NCBI GenBank assembly: GCA_046263155.1
Contig: JBHELF010000040.1
Location: forward strand, 1 to 17,208
Length of the DNA stretch: 17,208 nt
Direction of reading: 5' to 3'
Source: DATADF01 sp046263155
GTDB lineage: Bacteria > Actinomycetota > CADDZG01 > WHSQ01
Below, in pieces: positions 6,889-12,917 of this stretch (the first letter of the stretch is position 1; every line of letters begins with the position of its first letter). The notes under the pieces are model-generated. The model did no database searches. It was given only the letters and a program-made list of their open reading frames with translations, and had not been told where the DNA came from. The position numbers and the translations under genes are program-made.

Positions 6889-8220
6889 TCAGGCCTCGAC
6901 GGCAAATAGGCGCCACTCGTCTGGGAGGCCCTTGAGCGCCCGAGGCCCCCGATCGACGAAGCGCAAATCCGAACCAGCGACGAGGTCCTTTACGGTGGAG
7001 GAGACGAGCGTTTCCCCAGGTCCGGCTTCCGCCATCACGCGTGCGGCAATGTGAGCCGCGATTCCGCCGATGTCGTCATGGCGAAGCTCCACCTCGCCGG
7101 TGTGAAGCCCCGCCCGAACCGGAGCGCCAAGATTCCCCAGCTGGTCCTGGATCGAGAGCGCGCATCTGATCGCGCGGCCCGGAGTCTCGAAAGTGGCGAG
7201 CACTCCGTCGCCCGTCGTCTTCCATACACGGCCTCGGTGGCGTTGGGTTTCGCGGCGTGCGACTTCGTCGTGACGATCGAGAAAGTCGCGCCAGCTCCGG
7301 TCTCCCAACTCGACCGCACGTTGAGTAGCCCCGACAAGATCCGTGAATAGGACGGTGGCCAGAGCCCGATCGGTTGCCACCCGCGGGCGTTCACCGGTGA
7401 CGAACTCTTCAACCGTGTCGAGGATCATCTCCGCGTCGGAGCCAAAAAAGAGTCCAGTGTCACTTCCCTCCAACTCGACGAACTTCGCGTCGGCGAGGTT
7501 GTCGGCGAGGTAGCGACCTTGTTCGAAAGGAATCAGGGGGATAGCGCGGCGATGGAAGATCAAGGCCGGGACGCGAATCGTCGGCAGTACGGCACGGAGA
7601 TCCAGCTCCATAACCGGCTCAAGGTGCGCGCCCATCATCCGGGGTGTCGAGCTTGCACGCATGTACTTCGCGAACCAAGCCCGTTCCATTGGATCATTCG
7701 CCAGTAATGGATTCGTCGCTATGACTGCGTCGTTCGTCCCCCAGATTTGGGTCAGGTAACGAACGAGCGACTCGGCCGCCTCCCGCGGAATCCCGCAGGC
7801 GTAGTCGTCGGCCGCGAGCCATCGCGCCGTGCCGTTCCCGATGACAAGAGAGGTCGTCCGTTCGGGCTTGGCGGCGGCGAACAAGAGCGCCATCGGGGCT
7901 GCATCATTCATAGCGAAGATCGTCGCTTTGGTTGAGCCCACCGCGTCCAGCACCGTGCGAAGGTCATCGGTCCATTCCTCCCAGGTCGGAGTCATGCCGG
8001 CGGGGATGGGATCCGATGCGCCCGTGCCGAGGCGATCGAACGTGATCACTCTCGAGAACGAGCCCAATCGCTCTAAAAACTGTGTGAACCGCGGGGATTC
8101 CCAGCGAACGTCTACGTGGCTGACCGACCCGTTGATGTAGACGAGATCGGGGCCGCGCCCCCATGTCTGGTAGGCGATGAGGCCTCCGTGGCCCTTGGCG
8201 TAGTGAGTTTCTGGCGGCAC
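6889..8220 (-). CDS. Fusion of a degenerate alpha/beta-hydrolase domain with a class III cyclase domain
   Basis: 443-aa protein: an alpha/beta-hydrolase fold (about 1-270) followed by a class III cyclase domain (about 285-443). GTG 8220 is preferred: it begins VPPETHYA, the usual start of this family, and has GAGG 4 nt upstream, while TTG 8241 has no such site. The fold is recognisable from SHVDVRWESP and RVITFDRLGTGASDP, but the nucleophile elbow reads AMNDAAP where relatives have GxSxGGP, so N105 replaces Ser. The acid-loop position reads RRAIPLIP, and the usual Asp-His near the end is D-T255. The domain is thus probably a non-catalytic ligand sensor. The cyclase part keeps FTD (D294), VWKTTGDG (K334, D338) and AAR (R394), but has Ile and H390 where canonical enzymes have Asp and Asn, as I recall for this actinobacterial clade. 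It lies 30 nt after tetR. Confidence 0.88.
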   Translation of the reverse strand: MPPETHYAKGHGGLIAYQTWGRGPDLVYINGSVSHVDVRWESPRFTQFLERLGSFSRVITFDRLGTGASDPIPAGMTPTWEEWTDDLRTVLDAVGSTKATIFAMNDAAPMALLFAAAKPERTTSLVIGNGTARWLAADDYACGIPREAAESLVRYLTQIWGTNDAVIATNPLLANDPMERAWFAKYMRASSTPRMMGAHLEPVMELDLRAVLPTIRVPALIFHRRAIPLIPFEQGRYLADNLADAKFVELEGSDTGLFFGSDAEMILDTVEEFVTGERPRVATDRALATVLFTDLVGATQRAVELGDRSWRDFLDRHDEVARRETQRHRGRVWKTTGDGVLATFETPGRAIRCALSIQDQLGNLGAPVRAGLHTGEVELRHDDIGGIAAHIAARVMAEAGPGETLVSSTVKDLVAGSDLRFVDRGPRALKGLPDEWRLFAVEA

Positions 8221-8250
8221 GGAACCTCGCTCCGAGTCCAATTCTGACTT

Positions 8251-8889
8251 TTATGAGCGTACGCGCTTGCCCCGGCCTGCGCCCGGGGCAACTGACCTCC
8301 GACTCAGATTCTTGCGATTGCCGCCGACGAGCGCGTCGTAGAGGAGCTGGACGCGTCGTCGTCGGGCGTCCGCGGCCACAAAGCGGGGCCACAGGTGAGC
8401 TATCTGCAGGTGGCCGACGTACACGTAGGAGATGAGCACGGCTCGGTCGAGGGCGTCCTGGGGGTCGTAGCCGAGCGCCTCCAATTGCTTCGCCATGTAA
8501 GCGATTCGACGCTTGGCAACCCGACGAACAGCTCGGATCGCCGCGGGATGACCGGGATTGGCAAGCAGTGCGATTTCGGCGCGATCGGTCGGCCCCGTCT
8601 CGATGCCGCCTTCCATCACCGTCCGGAGGCGCATGGCAGGGTCGGATATCTGTTCCAGCACCTGGATAATCGCGTCGGTGCGCCGCTCCTCCCAGCGGTC
8701 GAGGGCAGCCTCAATGAGTTCCGTGCGGTTCTTGAAGTGCCAATAGAAGCTGCCCTTTGTAGCCCCGAGCTCCGCGGCGATCGTTTCCACAGCCACTGCG
8801 CTGACGCCGCCACGGCCGATCGTCTCGAGGGCCGCACGCGTCCAGTCGTCACGTGTGAGGGGCCCATGCTCCGGTTTGCGCATCACCAT
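8251..8889 (-). CDS. TetR-family transcriptional regulator
   Basis: Repressor of 212 aa. The N-terminal helix-turn-helix covers about residues 13-55 (TRAALETIGRGGVSAVAVET, then IAAELGATKGSFYWHFKNR), the classical TetR pattern with FYWHF. The C-terminal part is all-helical and would bind a small ligand. Two adjacent ATGs are possible, 8889 (MVMRKPEH) and 8883 (MRKPEH). Neither has a Shine-Dalgarno and the first sits inside an 18-bp palindrome, so the message is probably leaderless and autoregulated. A longer frame to 8967 exists but runs through the operators and the ribosome binding site of the divergent gene. Expected targets are its own cluster with two cyclases, and the divergent DUF2867/DUF4383 pair. 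Confidence 0.92.
   Translation of the reverse strand: MVMRKPEHGPLTRDDWTRAALETIGRGGVSAVAVETIAAELGATKGSFYWHFKNRTELIEAALDRWEERRTDAIIQVLEQISDPAMRLRTVMEGGIETGPTDRAEIALLANPGHPAAIRAVRRVAKRRIAYMAKQLEALGYDPQDALDRAVLISYVYVGHLQIAHLWPRFVAADARRRRVQLLYDALVGGNRKNLSRRSVAPGAGRGKRVRS
8267..8291 (-). other. Strong hairpin in the 3' end of tetR
   Basis: TTGCCCCGG (8267-8275) and CCGGGGCAA (8283-8291) form a perfect 9-bp GC-rich inverted repeat with a 7-nt loop inside the last codons of tetR, about 45 nt before the next start. There is no U-tract in either direction. It could lower expression of the downstream cyclase genes or protect the tetR message; either role is inference. Confidence 0.4.
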
Positions 8890-8925
8890 ACGGTAGCGTA
8901 TGGTACGCCATACGGCACCGTATGG
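8886..8925. promoter_or_regulatory. Twin 18-bp palindromic operators between tetR and the divergent gene
   Basis: CCATACGGTAGCGTATGG (8886-8903; 7-bp arms, 4-bp centre) and CCATACGGCACCGTATGG (8908-8925; 8-bp arms, 2-bp centre) are spaced 22 bp centre to centre, so two repressor dimers could lie on nearby faces of the helix. The inner arms form a third palindrome. The first site covers the tetR start, and the second ends just before the Shine-Dalgarno of the plus-strand gene, so both directions should be blocked. A weak promoter for the plus gene may be TTGCGC (8876-8881), 17 nt, TATGGT (8899-8904), overlapping the first operator. Confidence 0.85.
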
Positions 8926-8940
8926 AAGGGAGGAGCAGCG

Positions 8941-9447
8941 ATGAGCCTTCGAGCGACGGTGCGCCAAGAGCGCAACATTCCGCCCTCGATCCTCTCCCTT
9001 AGCACCTTCGACAAGCCCGACTACGTCGACCTGTTCACGGTCTCGCCCATCCCGGCGGATTGGTCACCCGAGGAGTGGGCGGGAGCCGGATTGAGAGACG
9101 CCGCGGGGGCGGCGGGTCAATTTGTGTGGCGCGTCGTTCTGGGTCTGAGACTCGAATCGGACCGGTCCTCCAACCACATCGCCGGATGGAGGATCGATGG
9201 CCGCGACCACGGCTGGCTCAGGCTCGAGGCGTCGTCCTGGTTTCTAACCGCTCAGATCGTGCTGCACACGGCCGATGAGAAGCTATCTGTTGCGACCTTC
9301 ATCCGTTACGACCGGCTGCCGGCGGCCCTTGTTTGGCCGCGCGTTGCGGTCGCGCACCGCAATGCGATGCCCCGACTGCTGCGCCACGCCGTGAGGTCCC
9401 GGCGGGACCAACACGTGCGCCCGACCTCCCATGAAGTCGAGACATGA
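8941..9447 (+). CDS. DUF2867-like protein
   Basis: Soluble protein of 168 aa with no signal peptide. ATG 8941 has AGGAG 5 nt upstream (8931-8935) and lies just after the twin operators, which fixes the start; the same frame stays open back to 8395 only as an antisense shadow of tetR. The core pattern (FTVSPIPADWSPEEWAGAG, then SSWFLTAQIVLHTADEKLSV, ATFIRYDRLPAALVWPRV, HRNAMPRLLRHA) fits the DUF2867 group as I remember it. That group has no firmly assigned chemistry. It overlaps the next gene by ATGA, so the two are co-translated and probably under TetR control. The C-terminal 15 residues are basic and divergent. Confidence 0.82.
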   Translation: MSLRATVRQERNIPPSILSLSTFDKPDYVDLFTVSPIPADWSPEEWAGAGLRDAAGAAGQFVWRVVLGLRLESDRSSNHIAGWRIDGRDHGWLRLEASSWFLTAQIVLHTADEKLSVATFIRYDRLPAALVWPRVAVAHRNAMPRLLRHAVRSRRDQHVRPTSHEVET

Positions 9448-9884
9448 ATGCTTCGAGCGTCGCCTACGTCTCCGAGTGGACGCCGGCGCGGGTCTTCCTG
9501 GTGATCTCGGCCCTGTGGCACATCCCGCTCGCGCTTGCCGGCTTCGTCTACGACCGGACTTTTCCCATCGGAGCCGATGCCGCGGCGAGGGCACCGTCGG
9601 AGCTCGTCTTCGGAGCCTTTGAGACGAACGGCTGGCACACGCTGGCGGCCCTCATCGTCGGGGTCGTCTCCCTGTATTACGTCTTACGTCCGCGCCACGC
9701 GCGCGAGGCCGCGCTAGGTCTTGGCCTCGGCCACGTGGGACTCGTGATCATGTTGATCCTGTGGGACCCGTCGACTTTCTGGATCGCCTCAAACACCGCG
9801 GATCAGGTGGTGCACTCGTCCACTGCGGTAGGCGGCATCATCTCGGGCCTCCTAACCGCGCGTACTGTGCGCGCAACTCCCTAG
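9444..9884 (+). CDS. Four-helix integral membrane protein, DUF4383-like
   Basis: Membrane protein of 146 aa. ATG 9444 overlaps the stop of the DUF2867-like gene (ATGA), which argues for translational coupling. Four hydrophobic segments are visible: about 14-35 (ARVFLVISALWHIPLALAGF), 63-80 (TLAALIVGVVSLYYVL), 88-107 (LGLGLGHVGLVIMLIL) and 120-137. The segment SNTADQVVHSSTAVGGIISG before the last helix resembles the N-x-ADNxLHxxLG pattern of DUF4383 proteins. No enzymatic motif is seen. Its function is unknown; the operon position suggests a membrane partner of the DUF2867-like protein under the same TetR. Confidence 0.8.
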   Translation: MNASSVAYVSEWTPARVFLVISALWHIPLALAGFVYDRTFPIGADAAARAPSELVFGAFETNGWHTLAALIVGVVSLYYVLRPRHAREAALGLGLGHVGLVIMLILWDPSTFWIASNTADQVVHSSTAVGGIISGLLTARTVRATP

Positions 9885-9891
9885 AGACGCG

Positions 9892-10077
9892 CTAGACGCG
9901 CGCCCCGGTTTCGCGTCCGACTTCCACCAGCGCCCTGGATCCATTGGTGTCACGGTGCACGCGCGTCTCCTTTAATGCGCGCCATAGTTTTCGGACACCA
10001 CGACGACGCGTCGTCGGTAATTCCATCGGGTCTGAATGGGGATGGGCTGCGGGGAGAGCCACGGCTTTGGTTGCCAA
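9892..10077 (-). CDS. Small basic protein, 61 aa, unknown
   Basis: Unrecognised Arg-rich small protein. The case for a real gene: AAAGGAGG lies 7 nt before TTG 10077; it begins only 17 nt after the hydrolase stop on the same strand; and it ends 7 bp from the stop of the convergent DUF4383-like gene, filling the gap exactly. Its middle is strongly basic (TTRRRGVRKLWRALKETRVHR), which could contact nucleic acid or a membrane. No signal peptide or cysteine is present. A perfect 16-bp palindrome, CGACGACGCGTCGTCG (10001-10016), lies inside it and encodes the Arg run. GC at third positions is moderate (about 60%), so codon use neither proves nor excludes coding. Confidence 0.5.
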   Translation of the reverse strand: MATKAVALPAAHPHSDPMELPTTRRRGVRKLWRALKETRVHRDTNGSRALVEVGRETGARV

Positions 10078-10094
10078 CGTAGTGCCTCCTTTTT

Positions 10095-10991
10095 CTAGGT
10101 GGGGGAGCCCGCTGGGAGCAGCCGCCCATTCGATTTGGCAGCGTTCTTTAGGAACGTGATCACCGCGGCCACGATGTCTGGGTCGCGCATGATCTTGTCG
10201 TGGCCCAAGCCCGAAGTCGTGAGCAGACGGGAGCCGCGCCAGAGGTCCGCTAACACCCGCGATTCGTCGATCTTGACCTGGGCGTCGTCTTCGTCGTGCA
10301 CGATCAGCGCGGGGACGTCGAGCTCTGCAACGTGGTGGTGGATCATCAATTCATCCCAGACGGTCTTGCCGAAGTGGCGGTCGATGTACCGGCGCAGCCC
10401 CGCAATCGCTCGGGTGGGAAGCCGGAACATAAAGCTGAACGTCTTTACGACGTTCTCTATGTCGGACGGCGGCGCGATAAGAGCGACAGCATCCACCTCG
10501 AGGCCTCTGTTCAGAGCGAGGGTCGTCACCCCACCGCCCATTGAATGGGCAACGACGGCGTGCACACCTCCCAGCTCGTCGGCGACGTCGATCAGTGCAT
10601 CCACCCATTCGAAGATGTTGGTCCGACGCCATGAGCTATCGCCGTGACCCGGGAGATCGACGCCCACGACGCGGAAACCCGAATCCACTAGCGGTTCGAT
10701 GAATGCACCTAGAAACGATCCCCGTTCGCCCCAACCGTGCACGAGCAGCACAACGGGGCCCTCTCCTGCTTCGAATCCCACAATGGGACCGAGACGGGAT
10801 TCGAGGGCGATTCGCTTCGTAGGGCGAAGCCACTCATGCTGCTTGGCGATGCCGCGCTCGCCGATGGGGACCGGCCACGGCGTGAACCACAGGCGCGCGA
10901 CGAACGGCTCGCTGAGGCGCGCCGAGATTCGTCCGGTTATCTGAGTAGCCAGCCAGGTCGTCTTGAGGGCGCGCGTCCTTGACGGCGCCAT
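10095..10991 (-). CDS. Alpha/beta hydrolase
   Basis: Serine hydrolase of 298 aa, probably an esterase or lipase-like enzyme acting in the cytoplasm. The oxyanion motif VLLVHGWGE is at H85, the nucleophile elbow AHSMGGG at S150, the acid in HDEDDAQV (D235/D236) and the catalytic His in GLGHDKIM at H264, so the triad is intact. An N-terminal extension of about 65 residues is amphipathic with several Trp/Pro. The start is ATG 10991, which overlaps the stop of the upstream 43-aa ORF (TGATG); the same frame runs open to 11186 but that extension is antisense to the intergenic operator region. The substrate cannot be told. It is the central gene of a three-gene operon divergent from an HxlR regulator. 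Confidence 0.9.
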   Translation of the reverse strand: MAPSRTRALKTTWLATQITGRISARLSEPFVARLWFTPWPVPIGERGIAKQHEWLRPTKRIALESRLGPIVGFEAGEGPVVLLVHGWGERGSFLGAFIEPLVDSGFRVVGVDLPGHGDSSWRRTNIFEWVDALIDVADELGGVHAVVAHSMGGGVTTLALNRGLEVDAVALIAPPSDIENVVKTFSFMFRLPTRAIAGLRRYIDRHFGKTVWDELMIHHHVAELDVPALIVHDEDDAQVKIDESRVLADLWRGSRLLTTSGLGHDKIMRDPDIVAAVITFLKNAAKSNGRLLPAGSPT

Positions 10992-11122
10992 CAGATGTCT
11001 TGCGTCGCCGGTCCGAGATCGAGCTTCACAAAGCCCGGCGCCAGTTCGGCTACAAGATCTAGCTCTGTGAGCTCGACGATCAAGCCCTCGAGCCACTCCG
11101 GTGGGGCCGTTGCGAGCCTCAT
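10991..11122 (-). CDS. Micro-ORF, 43 aa, coupled to the hydrolase
   Basis: Unrecognised acidic small protein (MRLATAPPEWLEGLIVELTE, then a short C-terminal half ending ATQDI). ATG 11122 has GGGAGG 7 nt upstream, and its TGA overlaps the hydrolase ATG as TGATG, so ribosomes finishing here should restart on the hydrolase. About 70% of third positions are G or C, as in neighbouring genes. It may be a functional small protein, a leader that sets hydrolase translation, or both. The frame is open up to a TTG at 11203, but that start has no ribosome site and would cover the operators. Confidence 0.55.
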   Translation of the reverse strand: MRLATAPPEWLEGLIVELTELDLVAELAPGFVKLDLGPATQDI

Positions 11123-11144
11123 ATCGACACCTCCCAAGCCGGTC

Positions 11145-11162
11145 GCAACCCTGGTAGGTTGC
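11145..11162. promoter_or_regulatory. TTGC-type inverted repeat, candidate HxlR operator on the hydrolase side
   Basis: GCAACC-6-GGTTGC forms a perfect inverted repeat about 23 bp upstream of the 43-aa ORF start. Its half site matches that of the palindrome at 11190-11204, so the same regulator probably binds both and controls both directions of the divergent pair. Confidence 0.6.
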
Positions 11163-11189
11163 AATTCGAAACGGAGTCTCGCGCACAGG

Positions 11190-11219
11190 GTTGCAAAAAG
11201 CAACTGAGGTGCCTAGAAT
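11190..11219 (+). promoter_or_regulatory. HxlR gene promoter with embedded palindrome; leaderless
   Basis: The -35 TTGCAA (11191-11196), a 17-nt spacer and the -10 TAGAAT (11214-11219) make a near-consensus housekeeping promoter. The HxlR ATG begins only 7 nt after the -10 and has no Shine-Dalgarno at a useful distance, so the transcript should be leaderless. The perfect inverted repeat GTTGC-AAAAA-GCAAC (11190-11204) covers the -35 and part of the spacer, as expected for autorepression. Confidence 0.72.
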
Positions 11220-11225
11220 GCCCCC

Positions 11226-11708
11226 ATGACTCCCGCTGATTTCGCCGCAATGGAGTGTTCGGTCGCCCGGACCCTGGATGCCATCGGCGACCGCTGGTCG
11301 CTGTTGATCATCCGGGATGCCTTCTACGGGGTGCGGCGCTTTGACGCCTTCCAGAGGGATCTCGGGGTCGCCCGCAACATCCTCACGGACCGCCTGCAGA
11401 AACTGGTCGACAAGGGGGTTCTAGAGCGTCGCCCGTATGAGGAGCGGCCCCCGCGCTACGAGTACCGGCTTACGGAGCAAGGCCGCGACCTGGTTGGTGT
11501 CGTCTTGGCGATGATGCGCTGGGGCGACCGTTGGACGGGGGAGGGCGGCGCGCCGGTATCGATCATTCACACCACTTGCGGTCACGTTACACAGCCTGTC
11601 GTCGCGTGCTCGGAATGCGGCGGGGAGCTCCATCTCGAAGATCTCCTGGCGGACCCGATTCCCATCAACGGGAATCGGGTTCGGGGACCGCTCGATCCCG
11701 TCGGCTAA
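11226..11708 (+). CDS. HxlR-family winged-helix regulator with C-terminal Cys motif
   Basis: DNA-binding regulator of 160 aa. Residues 10-95 are the HxlR/DUF24 domain (ECSVARTLDAIGDRWSLLII, FDAFQRDLGVARNILTDRLQ, VLERRPYEERPPRYEYRLTE). C11 is at the position of the redox-sensing Cys in the Bacillus regulators YodB and HypR. The tail holds HTTCGH and CSECGG (C118, C128, C131), a zinc-ribbon-like knuckle common in actinobacterial members. The ATG follows directly on a promoter, so the message is probably leaderless. It is divergent from the hydrolase operon, and TTGC palindromes lie between them. The effector is unknown; C11 allows an electrophile or redox signal. An inverted repeat CCCGAC/GTCGGG at 11714-11740 may be its terminator. 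Confidence 0.93.
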   Translation: MTPADFAAMECSVARTLDAIGDRWSLLIIRDAFYGVRRFDAFQRDLGVARNILTDRLQKLVDKGVLERRPYEERPPRYEYRLTEQGRDLVGVVLAMMRWGDRWTGEGGAPVSIIHTTCGHVTQPVVACSECGGELHLEDLLADPIPINGNRVRGPLDPVG

Positions 11709-11775
11709 AGCTTCCCGACAGCCGTTTCACCCTCGTCGGGCACCTAAGTCTTCGGCTTGGGCAGAAATGTGCCTC

Positions 11776-11799
11776 TCGTCGCGTTGTAAGTGGCGACGA
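11776..11799 (+). promoter_or_regulatory. Inverted repeat upstream of the TolB-like gene
   Basis: TCGTCGC (11776-11782) and GCGACGA (11793-11799) are perfect 7-bp arms around a 10-nt centre. They sit 6 nt before the AAGGAG ribosome site (11806-11811) of the next gene. This could be an operator or an mRNA hairpin beside the ribosome site; the sequence does not decide. Confidence 0.4.
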
Positions 11800-11817
11800 A
11801 CGTAAAAGGAGCTGAAA

Positions 11818-12867
11818 ATGACCCGAGCCAAATCGATGACGGCTCTGGTTTTCTTGGCCGTGATCGCCCTGCTGCTACCTGTAGAGAGTTCCGCCCAGGG
11901 ACGGCCGCAGAATGGACGTATCGCTTACATAAGCGGCTCGCTCGAGGGCCCCACCGACGTTGCCTCGATCACCGCCTCAGGAACGGTTACGAAACTCACC
12001 CGATCGGAACCAAACGAGCTCTACGTCGACGTGTCTTCCGACGGACGGTTAGTTGCCTTCACGCGCTTTGGCAAGAACGGGGGCGACATCTACACGGTTC
12101 CGATCCGGGGCGGGAACGTAGCCCGACTGACCTCGGATCGCGTGCACGATGAACTGCCGATCTGGTCACCGGACTCGGACCGGATTGCCTTCGTGCGCTA
12201 TCCGAACGGAGCGGACTCGGAGATCTTCATCATGGATGCCGACGGCTCCAACCGGTCGCGAATCACCGATAACAATGTCAGCGACGCCGACCCGCGCTGG
12301 TCTCCCGATGGAACGCAACTTATTTACAACAGCGGAGAGATCGACACCAACGGCCAGGACGTTCTTCTGGTAAGCCTGGGCGAACCTGGAGCGGTGAACC
12401 TGACAACCGAGGGTGTCAACGACAGTTTTGCCGAATGGTCGCCCGACGGAAACAGCATTGCTTACTCGTCGTTTCGGAACGAGCAGTGGGATGTCTTCGT
12501 CGTCGCGACCGACGGTACAGGCACAGCCCGATTGACCGATGACCCCGTCGACGATTATGCGCCGGAATGGTCTCCGGACGGATCGAAGCTTTTGTATGTG
12601 CACGGCCGCCTGGAGGGCAACCTGCCGGCCGACAGGGTCATTGTGATGAATCCCGATGGCTCGGAGAAGCTGAGTCTGTCTCCGCCTCGACTAAACGCGT
12701 TCTCGCCCGACTGGTCTCCCGATGGGGCGAAGATCGTGTTCATCGGCCAGGTCAATCCGGAAGCTCCGAACTGGGAGATCTTCAAAATCGGAAGCGGCGG
12801 AACCGATCTCAAACGACTGACGCGAACGGACGCAATGGAGTTCGATCCCGAGTGGGCGAGGCGGTAA
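11818..12867 (+). CDS. Exported TolB-like beta-propeller (PD40/WD40-like repeats)
   Basis: Secreted propeller of 349 aa. ATG 11818 has AAGGAG 6 nt upstream. The signal peptide is about 1-27 (MTALVFLAVIALLLPVESSA, cleavage before QG). Six blade motifs are visible: VSSDGRLVAF, WSPDSDRIAF, WSPDGTQLIY, WSPDGNSIAY, WSPDGSKLLY and WSPDGAKIVF, spaced about 40-50 residues, with EFDPEWARR closing the ring. Conserved acidic loops (DIYTVPIRGG, EIFIMDADGSN, DVFVVATDG) follow the PD40 pattern. Actinobacteria have no Tol-Pal system, so this is a stand-alone surface or secreted propeller with an unknown ligand. No membrane anchor or LPxTG is present. It stands alone between the HxlR gene and the dioxygenase pair. 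Confidence 0.9.
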   Translation: MTRAKSMTALVFLAVIALLLPVESSAQGRPQNGRIAYISGSLEGPTDVASITASGTVTKLTRSEPNELYVDVSSDGRLVAFTRFGKNGGDIYTVPIRGGNVARLTSDRVHDELPIWSPDSDRIAFVRYPNGADSEIFIMDADGSNRSRITDNNVSDADPRWSPDGTQLIYNSGEIDTNGQDVLLVSLGEPGAVNLTTEGVNDSFAEWSPDGNSIAYSSFRNEQWDVFVVATDGTGTARLTDDPVDDYAPEWSPDGSKLLYVHGRLEGNLPADRVIVMNPDGSEKLSLSPPRLNAFSPDWSPDGAKIVFIGQVNPEAPNWEIFKIGSGGTDLKRLTRTDAMEFDPEWARR

Positions 12868-12917
12868 TTCGCTTGGGAACCGCCGTCCTCTCATCGAGAA
12901 GGGGGTAAGAAGCAGTA

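Noticed and set aside
8395..8940. N-terminal extension of the DUF2867-like protein
   Set aside because: Antisense to tetR and would run through the twin operators; ATG 8941 has a strong AGGAG.
10001..10016. 16-bp perfect palindrome CGACGACGCGTCGTCG as an operator
   Set aside because: It lies inside the 61-aa ORF encoding consecutive Thr and Arg codons and is not near a promoter; left as a note in that entry.
10992..11186. 65-residue N-terminal extension of the alpha/beta hydrolase
   Set aside because: It overlaps the operator region and the 43-aa ORF in another frame; its Arg/Cys-rich composition is unlike the family.
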